NCBI GenBank assembly: GCA_022842935.1
Contig: JALHOP010000011.1
Location: 175,462 to 239,461 of the forward strand
Reading direction: 5' to 3'
Source: Myxococcota bacterium
GTDB taxonomy: Bacteria; Myxococcota; XYA12-FULL-58-9; JALHOP01
DNA: 64,000 nucleotides
The notes below the pieces were generated by a model. That model saw only the letters and a list, made by a program, of their open reading frames with translations, was not told where the DNA came from and did no database searches. Positions 11,731 through 20,025 of the stretch are shown here, one piece after another; the stretch's first letter is position 1; the number at the start of each line of letters is the position of its first letter. Both the position numbers and the translations under genes were made by a program.

Positions 11731-13595
11731 GTGGTTTTCCTGGGCTTTGCCGCCAGGACGACGGCTGACTGGCAAGGTATGCGGATGCCGCGCGCGTCGT
11801 CGTCGATGACAGGGGTCCCGAATCCGCCATACTGGACACTCTCGCTCGACCACAGCGTCTCCCAGCAGAGGTCCTGGTCGATACTGAGGAGCGGCTCCGG
11901 CGCCGGCGTTACGTCGAGATCCGCGTCGAGATTGACCACGAGCAGACGGTCGTCCTCGCGTTGGTCTGCGAAGAACCGCAAGACGAAGCAGTGCGGTGAC
12001 AAGGGCGCGCCATCGACTTTGCGCGGCTCCTGCGCCCTGAAGACGGGCTCGTCACGGCGCAGCCTCAAGAGGTCGCGATGCAGCGCGAGCGTCGTGATGT
12101 GCGTCTCGCGCTCTGCCCAATCGATGATCGCGGTTTCATAGGTCGCCCGCGCGGTCGGGTCGGGCAGATACGCCTGAATCTCAGCGGTCGCAGAGCTCGG
12201 GAACTGCGCGTGAAACCGAGCCCGTCCGCGGCGCACAGCCTCGCGGAGCTCCCCTGTGTGACCTGCGAAGAACGGGAAGCGCGCGGACGCGCCGAACTCT
12301 TGGCCCTGAAACAACATGGGCGTGCCGGGCCCGAGCAACAAGTACGCAGTCAGAGCTCGCAATCTGCCGGGGCTCGTCAGCTCCGCGAGTCGCTTGCCGA
12401 AGGCGAGGTTTGCGACCTGATCGTGATTCTCCAGAAATGTAACGAAGCGCGCGGGCTCGAGATCGAGGCCAAAGACTCCACGCCGCTTCTTCTGCCAAGC
12501 GTAGCGCTGTCCTTGGTACAAATATCCCCACTTCACAGCGGCGACGAGCTCCGAAGCGTGGCCCCTGTAGTCGGTGAAATAGGCCTCACGGCGTCCGGTG
12601 GCAGCGACGAGCGCGCTGTGATGCATGTCGTCGTTCCAGACGGCGTCGAGCCCGTGCCCCCCCTGCGCGATCGGCCGGATCAGCGCGGTGTCCTGAGGCT
12701 CGTTTTCGGCGACGAGGATGATCGTGCGCGTCCCTGCCGCGTCACGCGCCTCCTTGGAGATCACGGTGATGATGTGCTCGTCAGACCGGTCGTGGATGTC
12801 TTGCGTCGCGTCGATGCGCAGACCGTCGAGGTGATATTCCTCGATCCAGTGGCGAACGTTCGCGCGGACGAGCTCGCGAACCGGGCCGCTGTTTTCCCCG
12901 TCATAGTTGATGCTCTGGCCCCAGTCGGTGGCGTGATTGCGCGCGAGGTAGTCGCGCGAAAAGATCGGCATGTAGTTCCCGTCGGGGCCGAGGTGGTTGT
13001 AGACCACGTCGAGAATGACGCCGATCTTGTGCGCATGCGCCGCATCGACGAAGCCGCGCAGGTCGTCGGGCTTACCGTAGAGGTGTGTCGGCGCAAACCA
13101 GTTGACCCCGTCGTAACCCCAACCATAGTCCCCCGCGAAATCATTGAGCGGCATGACTTCGATGCAGGTGACGCCGAGGTCTGCGAGCTCGGGCAGCTTC
13201 CGGCGCGCCGAAGCGAAGGACCCCTCGGGCGTGAACGTGCCCATGTGCAGCTCGTAGATGACCTGACCCTTCAGCGTGAGCCCCGGCCAGGTTGCGTCGC
13301 TCCACGCGAAGCCGCGCCAGTCGATGACGCAGGACGTACCGTGTGGGCCTTCTGGTTGAAAGCGCGATGCGGGGTCCGGGTAGAGCTTGGTTTCGCCACC
13401 CAGCCGATAAGCGTAACGCGTGCCCGCCCCGACGCCACGGACCCATGTACTGAAGTAGCCGCCCTCGTCGCGCGTCAAGACCTCGCTTTGCTCGCCATCG
13501 ATGACCACGGCGACGCGCGCGTGTTCTGGGGCCCAGACGCGAAAGTGTACGCCGTCACCTACGACCTCGGCACCAACCGGCAAGCGTCTTTGCAT
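11727..13595 (-). CDS. treZ: Malto-oligosyltrehalose trehalohydrolase TreZ (GH13)
   Basis: TreZ releases trehalose from maltooligosyl-trehalose, the second step of the TreY-TreZ pathway. The 622-residue protein starts with the CBM48-like domain (GVHFRVWAPEHARVAVVI) and has the four GH13 regions: DVVYNHLGPDGNY near residue 194, GLRIDA near 256 (nucleophile Asp), AENE near 295 (acid/base Glu) and ENHDQ near 388. The YNHLGPDGNY and ENHDQ forms are typical of TreZ. I chose the ATG at 13593-13595 because the family begins near it; no clear ribosome site is seen and longer starts would run into the divergent thioesterase gene, only 28 bp away. No treY is in the window. Confidence 0.9.
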   Translation of the reverse strand: MQRRLPVGAEVVGDGVHFRVWAPEHARVAVVIDGEQSEVLTRDEGGYFSTWVRGVGAGTRYAYRLGGETKLYPDPASRFQPEGPHGTSCVIDWRGFAWSDATWPGLTLKGQVIYELHMGTFTPEGSFASARRKLPELADLGVTCIEVMPLNDFAGDYGWGYDGVNWFAPTHLYGKPDDLRGFVDAAHAHKIGVILDVVYNHLGPDGNYMPIFSRDYLARNHATDWGQSINYDGENSGPVRELVRANVRHWIEEYHLDGLRIDATQDIHDRSDEHIITVISKEARDAAGTRTIILVAENEPQDTALIRPIAQGGHGLDAVWNDDMHHSALVAATGRREAYFTDYRGHASELVAAVKWGYLYQGQRYAWQKKRRGVFGLDLEPARFVTFLENHDQVANLAFGKRLAELTSPGRLRALTAYLLLGPGTPMLFQGQEFGASARFPFFAGHTGELREAVRRGRARFHAQFPSSATAEIQAYLPDPTARATYETAIIDWAERETHITTLALHRDLLRLRRDEPVFRAQEPRKVDGAPLSPHCFVLRFFADQREDDRLLVVNLDADLDVTPAPEPLLSIDQDLCWETLWSSESVQYGGFGTPVIDDDARGIRIPCQSAVVLAAKPRKTT

Positions 13596-13623
13596 GAGGC
13601 AGCGAATGTAATCATATGGCGCC

Positions 13624-14484
13624 ATGTCGAAAGTGCTGGATGACCTGGTGAAGCTGTTGGCGCTCGAGCGCATCGAAGAAAATCTCTACCGAGGCCAGAG
13701 CCAGGACCTCGGCTGGGGCACCGTCTTCGGCGGGCAGGTTCTCGGCCAAGCCTTGTCGGCGGCGGTGCACACGACACCATCGGACCGCCACGTCCACTCG
13801 CTGCACGCGTACTTTCTGCGTCCCGGCAATGTGTCGATGCCGATCGTTTACGATGTCGACCGCATTCGTGACGGGAGCTCGTTCACCACGCGCCGTGTCG
13901 TGGCCATTCAAGCGGGGCGGCCGATCTTCAATCTCTCGGCGTCGTTCCAGCTCGACGAACCCGGTCTCGAACATCAGGACGAGATGCCCGAAGCCCCTCC
14001 ACCAGAGTCGTGTCCGACCGAACAGGAGCGCTACGCGAAGTTCGCGCATCGGCTACCGCCGCCTCTGAGAGAGCGGGCAGTCGCCGAACGTCCCTTCGAG
14101 CTACGCACGACCGACCCCGAGGACGATCCGTTTTCACCCGCGCCCCGTCCGCCAAAGCGTATGATTTGGCTCAAGGCGACGGCGCGCCTTCCCGATGATC
14201 CAGCACTGCATCGCTATCTCTTGGCCTACGTCTCGGACTTCTCGTTCGTGACCGCGTCACTCATCCCGCACGGCATCACGTGGATCTCACCGGGCTTTCA
14301 GCTCGCGTCCATCGACCACGTCATGTGGTTCCATCGACCTTTCCGGGTCGACGAGTGGCTACTGCATGTCGTCGAGAGCCCCTCGGCCTCTGGGTCGCGT
14401 GGCCTCGTGCGCGGGCGCGTCTTTTCACGCGATGGAACTCTCGTGGCCTCGACGGCGCAGGAGGGTTTGGTTCGTCGACGTTAG
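13624..14484 (+). CDS. tesB: Acyl-CoA thioesterase II (TesB-like, double hotdog)
   Basis: A 286-residue thioesterase that hydrolyses acyl-CoA to free acid and CoA. The two hotdog halves are visible: the N-terminal one with YRGQSQDLGWGTVFGGQVLGQAL and the HSLHAYFLRPGN signature, and the C-terminal one with YLLAYVSDFSFVTASL (Asp of the catalytic network) and TAQEGLVR at the end (Gln). Length matches E. coli TesB. Its start codon is 28 bp from the divergent treZ start, and it ends 39 bp before the convergent creD gene. Physiological substrate not predictable. Confidence 0.93.
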   Translation: MSKVLDDLVKLLALERIEENLYRGQSQDLGWGTVFGGQVLGQALSAAVHTTPSDRHVHSLHAYFLRPGNVSMPIVYDVDRIRDGSSFTTRRVVAIQAGRPIFNLSASFQLDEPGLEHQDEMPEAPPPESCPTEQERYAKFAHRLPPPLRERAVAERPFELRTTDPEDDPFSPAPRPPKRMIWLKATARLPDDPALHRYLLAYVSDFSFVTASLIPHGITWISPGFQLASIDHVMWFHRPFRVDEWLLHVVESPSASGSRGLVRGRVFSRDGTLVASTAQEGLVRRR

Positions 14485-14523
14485 GTTGCCGAACGTATCC
14501 TGTCCCCTTGCGCCGCCCGTGCG

Positions 14524-15849
14524 TCACTGGCTGACCGGTGTGGCCGTCGCCGGTGTTGCCACGGGCTTGGCGCTCAATGCGTACCAGTCGATCTTGCGCG
14601 TCACGAACATGATCGTCGCGAGCACCACGAAGAGCATGGTTGCGCCCGCGAGCAGCGCGAACGACTCGGCGCTCATGATGACATAGAGGATGCCGTAAGT
14701 GGCCGCGAGCTCGACGCTGACCAGCGCCGCGCGCTTCTTCGCGTGCAGTACCGCGCTGGTGTAGGCACCGACCAACGCCGTCGTCGCCGTTGCCGCTATT
14801 GCGTACGCAACGGTGAATCCGGTGTGTTCGCTTGTCGAGAGAAGTAGCAGATAGAAGAGCACCAGCGCACAGCCGACGAAGACGTATTGCACGGGGTGAA
14901 CGCGTAGCTTCGCCGTAAGCTCGAACAGGATGAACACGGCGAAGGTGAGCAAGATGACGAGCGACGCGTATTTCACGCTCCGCTCGACTTGGGTGTAGTG
15001 GTCCACGGGGTCGACCAAGCGCACCCCAGCGGTCGGGACCATGAGCACCGGCGTTGGCAAACTCGTGCCGATCGAGAGCTCTGGCAGCTTCGATCCAGCA
15101 TTGTCCCAGGCGGCCTCGAAGCCCGCCGGCCCGACACTCCGGCGCGTCGGTAGAACGTCACCAACGAAGCTCGGACCCGGCCACGGTGAGTGCATGGTGA
15201 TCTTTCCCTTGGGTGCGGTCGGCGCCACCTCGAGGCGGCTTATCCCTTGCGCCGCGAGCTTCCAGTTCAGCTCGATGCGCTTGCCTGCGGTGAGGCCGCT
15301 GGCGTCGACGCGAGCGACCACCGCGCTGCTTTTCTCACGGACGACGTCGTCGACGCTGGCGGTGAGGGCTACCCCGTTCCAGATGAGACCGTTGCTCGAG
15401 GGCGCCGAGCCAAGCGTGAAGAGCATCACGAGCTCGCCGCGCGCGAGGTCGAGCTCGCTTTGCTCGCCAAGCGCCGCGAGCCGTGCACCGTCGAACACCG
15501 ACTGAACGACAAGCTCTCCGCGATAGGTGGGGACCGTGAAGATGCCGCGATGCCGACTCTCGACCGGAAGGTTCACATCGATGCGCGTCTCGGCCGGGAG
15601 AATGTAGGCGAGCTGATTCGAATTGATGCGCGGCACCACGAGGTACGGCCCGCGTGCCTCCACTTCGGGTCCCCATTGCGTCCCCATCTCGGCGGTGACG
15701 CTGGCTGAGCGCTCCATGCGCTCCTCGACCAGGTCACGGATGCTCTCCACCGGCCACAGGAGCAACATGCCGATGATGGCGATGCCGATGAGCTTGGCGA
15801 AGAACCCTGCGCCCTTGATGTGTGCTGCGACGTTCACGATGGCCTCCAT
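14524..15849 (-). CDS. creD: CreD-family inner membrane protein
   Basis: A 441-residue membrane protein. It has one N-terminal membrane helix (FFAKLIGIAIIGMLLLWPV), a large periplasmic domain containing the family motif RGPYLVVP and a GLGVxASxD-like segment, and a C-terminal bundle of about five helices starting near YTQVERSVKYASLVILLTF. This is the CreD/Cet layout, linked in enterobacteria to the CreBC regulon and envelope integrity. The longer open frame upstream is not used; the ATG at 15847-15849 matches the family start. No creBC genes are adjacent. It is divergent from the amine oxidase gene with about 170 bp between starts. Confidence 0.9.
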   Translation of the reverse strand: MEAIVNVAAHIKGAGFFAKLIGIAIIGMLLLWPVESIRDLVEERMERSASVTAEMGTQWGPEVEARGPYLVVPRINSNQLAYILPAETRIDVNLPVESRHRGIFTVPTYRGELVVQSVFDGARLAALGEQSELDLARGELVMLFTLGSAPSSNGLIWNGVALTASVDDVVREKSSAVVARVDASGLTAGKRIELNWKLAAQGISRLEVAPTAPKGKITMHSPWPGPSFVGDVLPTRRSVGPAGFEAAWDNAGSKLPELSIGTSLPTPVLMVPTAGVRLVDPVDHYTQVERSVKYASLVILLTFAVFILFELTAKLRVHPVQYVFVGCALVLFYLLLLSTSEHTGFTVAYAIAATATTALVGAYTSAVLHAKKRAALVSVELAATYGILYVIMSAESFALLAGATMLFVVLATIMFVTRKIDWYALSAKPVATPATATPVSQ

Positions 15850-16021
15850 GTGAAGGACTTTCGCATCGCGTCGTGCAACCCCGATTGCCGAGGCGTGGAG
15901 GGGCTGCGGAAAGATCGTGCAAAACCCGCGCAGCCGGTAGTCCTGCGCCATGGGACGACGCATCAAAGTGCCAGACCGGCACACAACCGTGCGCGGTCGC
16001 GACCGATATCGACTCGCCCTC

Positions 16022-17455
16022 ATGCAGGTCTCCAGGCGACAGCTTCTCAACGGCGCGGCATGCGTCGCTATTTCTGCGTCGCCCAAGGTCGCGCTCGCCT
16101 TGCAGCCCGACCGCGTCGTCGCGGCCCCGGCTCGCGTGCCGGCCCGCGGCGCGGCGAAGCGCCATGCCGATGTCATCGTCATCGGCGCTGGGGTCTCTGG
16201 CCTCAAAACAGCGCGCGAGCTCATGGCACGCGGGCATAGCGTCATCGTTCTCGAGGCTCGCGATCGCACGGGCGGTCGGCTTCACACTGTCCGCTTAGGC
16301 GGTCGCAGCGTCGAGCGAGGCGCCGGCTGGATCCACGGGATCACCGGCAACCCTGTCGCCGTTTTCGCGCGCAGCAAGGGCCAGCCAACGATCGTGACCG
16401 ATTGGGATGACGTCGCACTCCACGGCCCTGACGGCAGCGTCTACGCGAAAGCGGACTATCGTATCGCGTCCGAGCGTGTCGACGCGCACATCGACGCAAT
16501 CCTGGCGACGCCGAGCGCTCCTGACGCCACTCTTGGACCCGTCTTGAGCGCCGCTCTCGACGCCGACGTCCGCGCGGGCAAACTCACGACGCGGCAGCGC
16601 CAGGTCGCCGACTGGTACATCGAGGCCTCCCTCAAGAGCGACTTCGCCGAAGAGCTCGACCGTATCGGCATTCGCTCGTACGGCAGCTACAAGTCGCTGC
16701 CTGGCGATGACGTCACCTTGCCGCGCGGCTATTCGGCGATCGTCGATGAGCTCGGCAAGGGGGTCGACGTGCGGTTGTTGCAGCGTGTGCGTGCCGTGGA
16801 CTATCGCGGCAGCGATGTGGTGGTCACCACGGACAACGGCAAGCTCACCGCAGCAAGCGTCGTCGTCACGACACCTCTGGGTGTGCTCAAGCACGGCACG
16901 ATAGCCTTCGAGCCGGCGCTCCCAGCGGCCAAGACCGCCGCCATGCAGCGCCTCGGCGTTGGCTTACTCAATCGCGTGACCTTGTGTTTCGACCAGCCGT
17001 TCTGGCCCGACAAGGCCATCATCGGTGTGGAGCGTGACGACCAGCGCTGGTTCTTCGTCAACGCCACGAAGACGAGCGGTAAGCCGACCCTCGTCGCCCT
17101 CGTGGCCGGCGACCAGGCGCGTGCACTCGAGGAGCTTACCGACGAAGCTGCCGTCGAACGCGCCCTTGTTGCCCTGCGCGGCGCCTACGGTGAGCGCGTC
17201 ACGGCGCCTCGTGCGACGCTCATCACCCGCTGGGGCAGCGACGAGTTTTCACGCGGTTCTTATTCGGCGGACACGGCGCACGTCCGCCCCGGCGACCGCA
17301 ATGCGTTTGCCGCTCCCGTGTCTGAGCGCGTCTTCTTCGCGGGTGAGGCAACCCACGACGGCTTCCACGGTACCGTGCACGGCGCTTACGAATCCGGAGC
17401 ACGAGTCGCGCGCGAGGTGTCGTGCGCGCTCGCCCGGACTCGGCGAGCGGTCTAG
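16022..17455 (+). CDS. Tat-exported flavin amine oxidase
   Basis: A 477-residue FAD-dependent amine oxidase of the polyamine oxidase/LSD1 type. The start at 16022 gives a twin-arginine signal, MQVSRRQLLNG, followed by a hydrophobic Ala-rich segment, so export in folded form is predicted. The Rossmann motif VIGAGVSGLKTARELMARGHSVIVLEARDRTGGR follows near residue 52, and the C-terminal FAD motif is FFAGEATHDGFHGTVHGAYESGARVA. Substrates of this family are primary or secondary amines including polyamines; the actual one is unknown. It overlaps the convergent zinc-finger-like gene by 4 bp at the stop codons. Confidence 0.88.
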   Translation: MQVSRRQLLNGAACVAISASPKVALALQPDRVVAAPARVPARGAAKRHADVIVIGAGVSGLKTARELMARGHSVIVLEARDRTGGRLHTVRLGGRSVERGAGWIHGITGNPVAVFARSKGQPTIVTDWDDVALHGPDGSVYAKADYRIASERVDAHIDAILATPSAPDATLGPVLSAALDADVRAGKLTTRQRQVADWYIEASLKSDFAEELDRIGIRSYGSYKSLPGDDVTLPRGYSAIVDELGKGVDVRLLQRVRAVDYRGSDVVVTTDNGKLTAASVVVTTPLGVLKHGTIAFEPALPAAKTAAMQRLGVGLLNRVTLCFDQPFWPDKAIIGVERDDQRWFFVNATKTSGKPTLVALVAGDQARALEELTDEAAVERALVALRGAYGERVTAPRATLITRWGSDEFSRGSYSADTAHVRPGDRNAFAAPVSERVFFAGEATHDGFHGTVHGAYESGARVAREVSCALARTRRAV

Positions 17456-17805
17456 TTGTCGCCCGAGATCTCGTTGAGCATCGGGGTCAACATCACGGGC
17501 TCACCGGCCTTGTCCATCTTCTCGGCGGTCGACTTGCGGGAGCGATAGCGCCATTGCTGGTAGTGCGCGCTGCATAGCCCACGCGCCACGGCCGAGCGGC
17601 CACACACGGCGCAGGCACGCTTGGCGGGCGCTTGCTTGGGGCCCGAGCTTTCAGGCGAGAGCTGGTCGAGGCGGCGCTCGATGCGGCCAAGACGCTTCTC
17701 GAGCTCGGCTACGGACTGATCGAGCGCTGCTGCGATCTCGATACGCAGATCGTCGACGAGCGATTCGAAGAGCGCACCGTAGTTCGTGGTCTTACGTGGT
17801 GGCAT
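17452..17805 (-). CDS. Small coiled-coil protein with a CxxC...CxxH zinc-binding motif
   Basis: A 117-residue protein without a family I can name. Residues 20-50 are a coiled coil (VAELEKRLGRIERRLDQL). A compact zinc-binding motif follows: CAVCGRSAVARGLCSAHYQQWRYRSR, that is CxxC-x8-CxxH with a basic tail after it. This motif resembles HNH-like or nucleic-acid-binding zinc knuckles, so DNA or RNA binding is a guess. The gene follows the atp genes on the minus strand but lies beyond their terminator-like hairpin. Confidence 0.75.
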   Translation of the reverse strand: MPPRKTTNYGALFESLVDDLRIEIAAALDQSVAELEKRLGRIERRLDQLSPESSGPKQAPAKRACAVCGRSAVARGLCSAHYQQWRYRSRKSTAEKMDKAGEPVMLTPMLNEISGDN

Positions 17806-17882
17806 TGGGCTCGCTCCTAGGCGGTGAAGTGTGCCCGACTCGGCTTCGCAACCTCACGACCGAATGCCGCGAGCTTTGCGAA

Positions 17883-17914
17883 GGGGCTCAGAATCGCAAA
17901 CGACTCCGAGCCCC
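17883..17914 (-). terminator. Strong hairpin after atpE, terminator-like
   Basis: On the minus strand, 13 bases after the atpE stop, a 14-bp stem (arms 17901-17914 and 17883-17896, two G-U pairs) encloses a TTTG loop. There is no clear U-tract after it, so it may be a Rho-assisted or 3'-protecting structure rather than a classical intrinsic terminator. Confidence 0.6.
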
Positions 17915-17926
17915 ATGCGCAAAATT

Positions 17927-18247
17927 CTAGAACTTCTGCAAGAGCAACAGCATGAGAACCCACGTAAAGAGTACGAGGGACTCGATGAACGCGAGACCAA
18001 GGATCATCGGCACGAAGACCTTGTCCGAGGCGTTCGGGTTACGCGAGATGCCTTCGAGAGCCGCCGACGAGGCGCGGCCCTGACCGAGCGCGCCGCCCAG
18101 CGCCGCAGCACCGATACCGAAGGCCACCGCGAGGGCCATGAAGCCGACGTTGTCGCCGTAAGCCTGCGCGCCCGTCTGAGCGAACGCCGAGACCGAAACC
18201 ATCATCACCGCCGCGAAAGCCGCGAGCGCCGAAAACAACTTGTTCAT
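17927..18247 (-). CDS. atpE: ATP synthase F0 subunit c
   Basis: Subunit c forms the rotor ring of F0. The 106-residue protein is longer than the usual 75-90 because of an N-terminal hydrophobic extension ending in AFAQ that looks like a signal peptide. Helix 1 carries the Gly/Ala packing motif with GQG (Gln56); the polar loop is RNPNAS; helix 2 carries the ion-binding Glu89 in AFIESLVLF. Ser90 directly after the Glu and Gln56 are partly like sodium-type rings. The ATG at 18245-18247 has GAGAAAG just upstream. It is the last gene of the atpI-atpB-atpE group. Confidence 0.95.
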   Translation of the reverse strand: MNKLFSALAAFAAVMMVSVSAFAQTGAQAYGDNVGFMALAVAFGIGAAALGGALGQGRASSAALEGISRNPNASDKVFVPMILGLAFIESLVLFTWVLMLLLLQKF

Positions 18248-18413
18248 TTTCTTTCTCAACCTTGATGCCCGCACCGTGTCCGCGTTTGGCGTTCTCTTCT
18301 CTCTCTCCCACCCATCGCCATTGCCGCGCGCAAACTGATGCGTGCCTTTGTGATCGCGCTCCCACATGGAACGCGAAACCTCGACTCTAGAAGCGACCAG
18401 GAACCCTCTCGGC

Positions 18414-19241
18414 TCAGACCGCCGGCGCTGCGCGACCCTCATTCTCGGGGTGATGCGCGTGCGCATGGTCGTCGCCGTGATGCGCTTCCTGCACCGCAAG
18501 GCCGATGTAGATCATCGACAGCAAGCAGAAGACGAGCGTCTGGATGCTGCAGACCATGAGGCCCAGCACCATGAAGGGCAGCGGCACGAGGATCGGCACG
18601 AGCCCCAAGAACGCCGTCAAGACCGCGTGGTCACCCATCATGTTGGCGGCAAGACGAACACCGAGCGAGAAGGGGCGCGCCACATGTGAGACGAGCTCGA
18701 TCGGGAACATGAGCGGCGCGAGAAACCACCCCCACCACATGCCGGTTGGGTTCGCCATGTGCGCGATGTGGGCCATGCCGTTCACGCGCAGGCCGTGGAA
18801 GTTGTAGTAGAGAAACACGAAGATCGAGCAAGCGAAGGTCGTGTTCCAGTTGTCCGTCGGAGACGACATACCCGGGAACAGACCAATCACGTTCGACGTG
18901 AAGATGAAGAGCGCGAGCATCGAGATGACCGGAAAGTAGCGGCGCGCCTCTTTGCCGATGATCGTCTGCATCTGGCCGTAGAGGGCCTCGAGCGCCATCT
19001 CGATGAGGTTGCGAATGCTGATGCGCGGTTCGGGGACGATACCGCCGTCTTTGGCCTTCTTGATGTCGCCCCGCGTCGTCATGCCGAGCCACAACACGAT
19101 GATGGCGACCACCAGGGCCGCCGCGACATGCTGGAAGGCGGCGGCGTTGCCGAAGAGCACGCCCTTCTGCTGCGTCTGTAGGTAGTGCTGGATCTGCGCG
19201 AAGCCGGGGAGGAAATTGAGCCAGGTAGAGCCGTGTTCCAT
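18414..19241 (-). CDS. atpB: ATP synthase F0 subunit a
   Basis: Subunit a is the stator half-channel protein of F0. The 275-residue protein has about six membrane helices, with the essential arginine at Arg196 in SLGVRLAANMMGDH. The segment ISIRNLIEMALEALYGQM and FTSNVIGLFPG are typical. The C-terminus after the last helix is unusual: residues 254-264 hold six histidines and several acidic residues (HHGDDHAHAHH). It lies 6 bp after atpI and 166 bp before atpE. F1 genes are not in the window. Confidence 0.96.
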   Translation of the reverse strand: MEHGSTWLNFLPGFAQIQHYLQTQQKGVLFGNAAAFQHVAAALVVAIIVLWLGMTTRGDIKKAKDGGIVPEPRISIRNLIEMALEALYGQMQTIIGKEARRYFPVISMLALFIFTSNVIGLFPGMSSPTDNWNTTFACSIFVFLYYNFHGLRVNGMAHIAHMANPTGMWWGWFLAPLMFPIELVSHVARPFSLGVRLAANMMGDHAVLTAFLGLVPILVPLPFMVLGLMVCSIQTLVFCLLSMIYIGLAVQEAHHGDDHAHAHHPENEGRAAPAV

Positions 19242-19247
19242 TGGAGC

Positions 19248-19637
19248 TTAGGTTCCTGTGTTCGCTTTAGCGGTCGAAGGTTTGACGAGCAGGGCTTGAT
19301 GGGTCATCGCCATCATGGTGCCGCTGAGCAGTGAGCCGAGGCCGATGGCGAAGCCGACGGGGTCGAGCTTCAAGCCGAGCAGCAGGGCCGCCATGACGCC
19401 CATGACCAAGAAGAACTTGAACATGAGGCCGACCGCGTAGAGGGCGCGCATGCCACCAGGCTGCAGCGTGCGCGAGACGAGCAAGCGAATGGCGTAGAAG
19501 TTCGCAGCCATCACCGAGCCGCCCAGAAAGACGGCGAGCGCCAAATGCGGCGCGACGAACACCATGACGACAGCGAGCACGCCCGCGGAGACGAGCTGGT
19601 AGAGGTTGGCCAAGCGCAACAAGCGCGGGTCGTTCAT
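19248..19637 (-). CDS. atpI: ATP synthase subunit I (AtpI)
   Basis: A 129-residue protein with four hydrophobic helices and the subunit I layout (LANLYQLVSAGVLAVVMVFVAPH, GGSVMAANFYAIRLLVSR, GLMFKFFLVMGVMAALLLGLKLDP, FAIGLGSLLSGTMMAM). AtpI assists assembly of the c-ring and lies directly upstream of atpB, as in most atp operons. Its start overlaps the stop of the preceding small membrane protein as ATGA, indicating coupling. Confidence 0.85.
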   Translation of the reverse strand: MNDPRLLRLANLYQLVSAGVLAVVMVFVAPHLALAVFLGGSVMAANFYAIRLLVSRTLQPGGMRALYAVGLMFKFFLVMGVMAALLLGLKLDPVGFAIGLGSLLSGTMMAMTHQALLVKPSTAKANTGT

Positions 19638-19990
19638 GGCGCGCGGGAGCTACCCCAAAGGAATCGCCTTGTAAAGGTGAGGTAAGCGAGCACGCCAATG
19701 GAGCCGCAGGTCGCCGAGAGGGCGACGAAGGGCCACGGATTGACCCCGCGTTTGCGCGCATCGCCAACCAGCCAAACGCACGCAGCCGTGAGCGCCAGGG
19801 CGAGGTCGATGAGCATCTGCATGGCCCACGGCTCCCGCATGGCCACGGTCAAGAAGCCCAGGAGGCCGTGGCTCACGACGACGCTCAGGGTGTACACGGT
19901 AAAGGCAACGAAAACGGTAAGGTACACGAAGAATCGCATGCTCGGAGCTTGCCTGTCGAAGGTGCGGTTGCCCATGACCTCCGAGGTCAT
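19634..19990 (-). CDS. DUF2834-like small membrane protein ahead of atpI
   Basis: A protein of 118 residues with three hydrophobic helices: FFVYLTVFVAFTVYTLSVVV, then HGLLGFLTVAMREPWAMQMLIDLALALTAACVWLV, then a GDARKRGVNPWP loop and a last helix. The arrangement of a short helix, the D/E-containing second helix and an RKRG-x-NPW loop resembles DUF2834 proteins. At this position many bacteria have AtpZ, but length and pattern fit that less well. The start is uncertain: ATG at 19990, or 19939 (MRFFVYL), which removes a non-hydrophobic leader. It is coupled to atpI by a 4-bp overlap. Confidence 0.65.
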   Translation of the reverse strand: MTSEVMGNRTFDRQAPSMRFFVYLTVFVAFTVYTLSVVVSHGLLGFLTVAMREPWAMQMLIDLALALTAACVWLVGDARKRGVNPWPFVALSATCGSIGVLAYLTFTRRFLWGSSRAP

Positions 19991-20025
19991 GTTCTCGCGG
20001 CGAGGCTCGGGCTAGGGTCGCCATC

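Noticed and set aside
12078..13643. 521-residue plus-strand frame across treZ
   Set aside because: Antisense of an intact GH13 enzyme with all four conserved regions.
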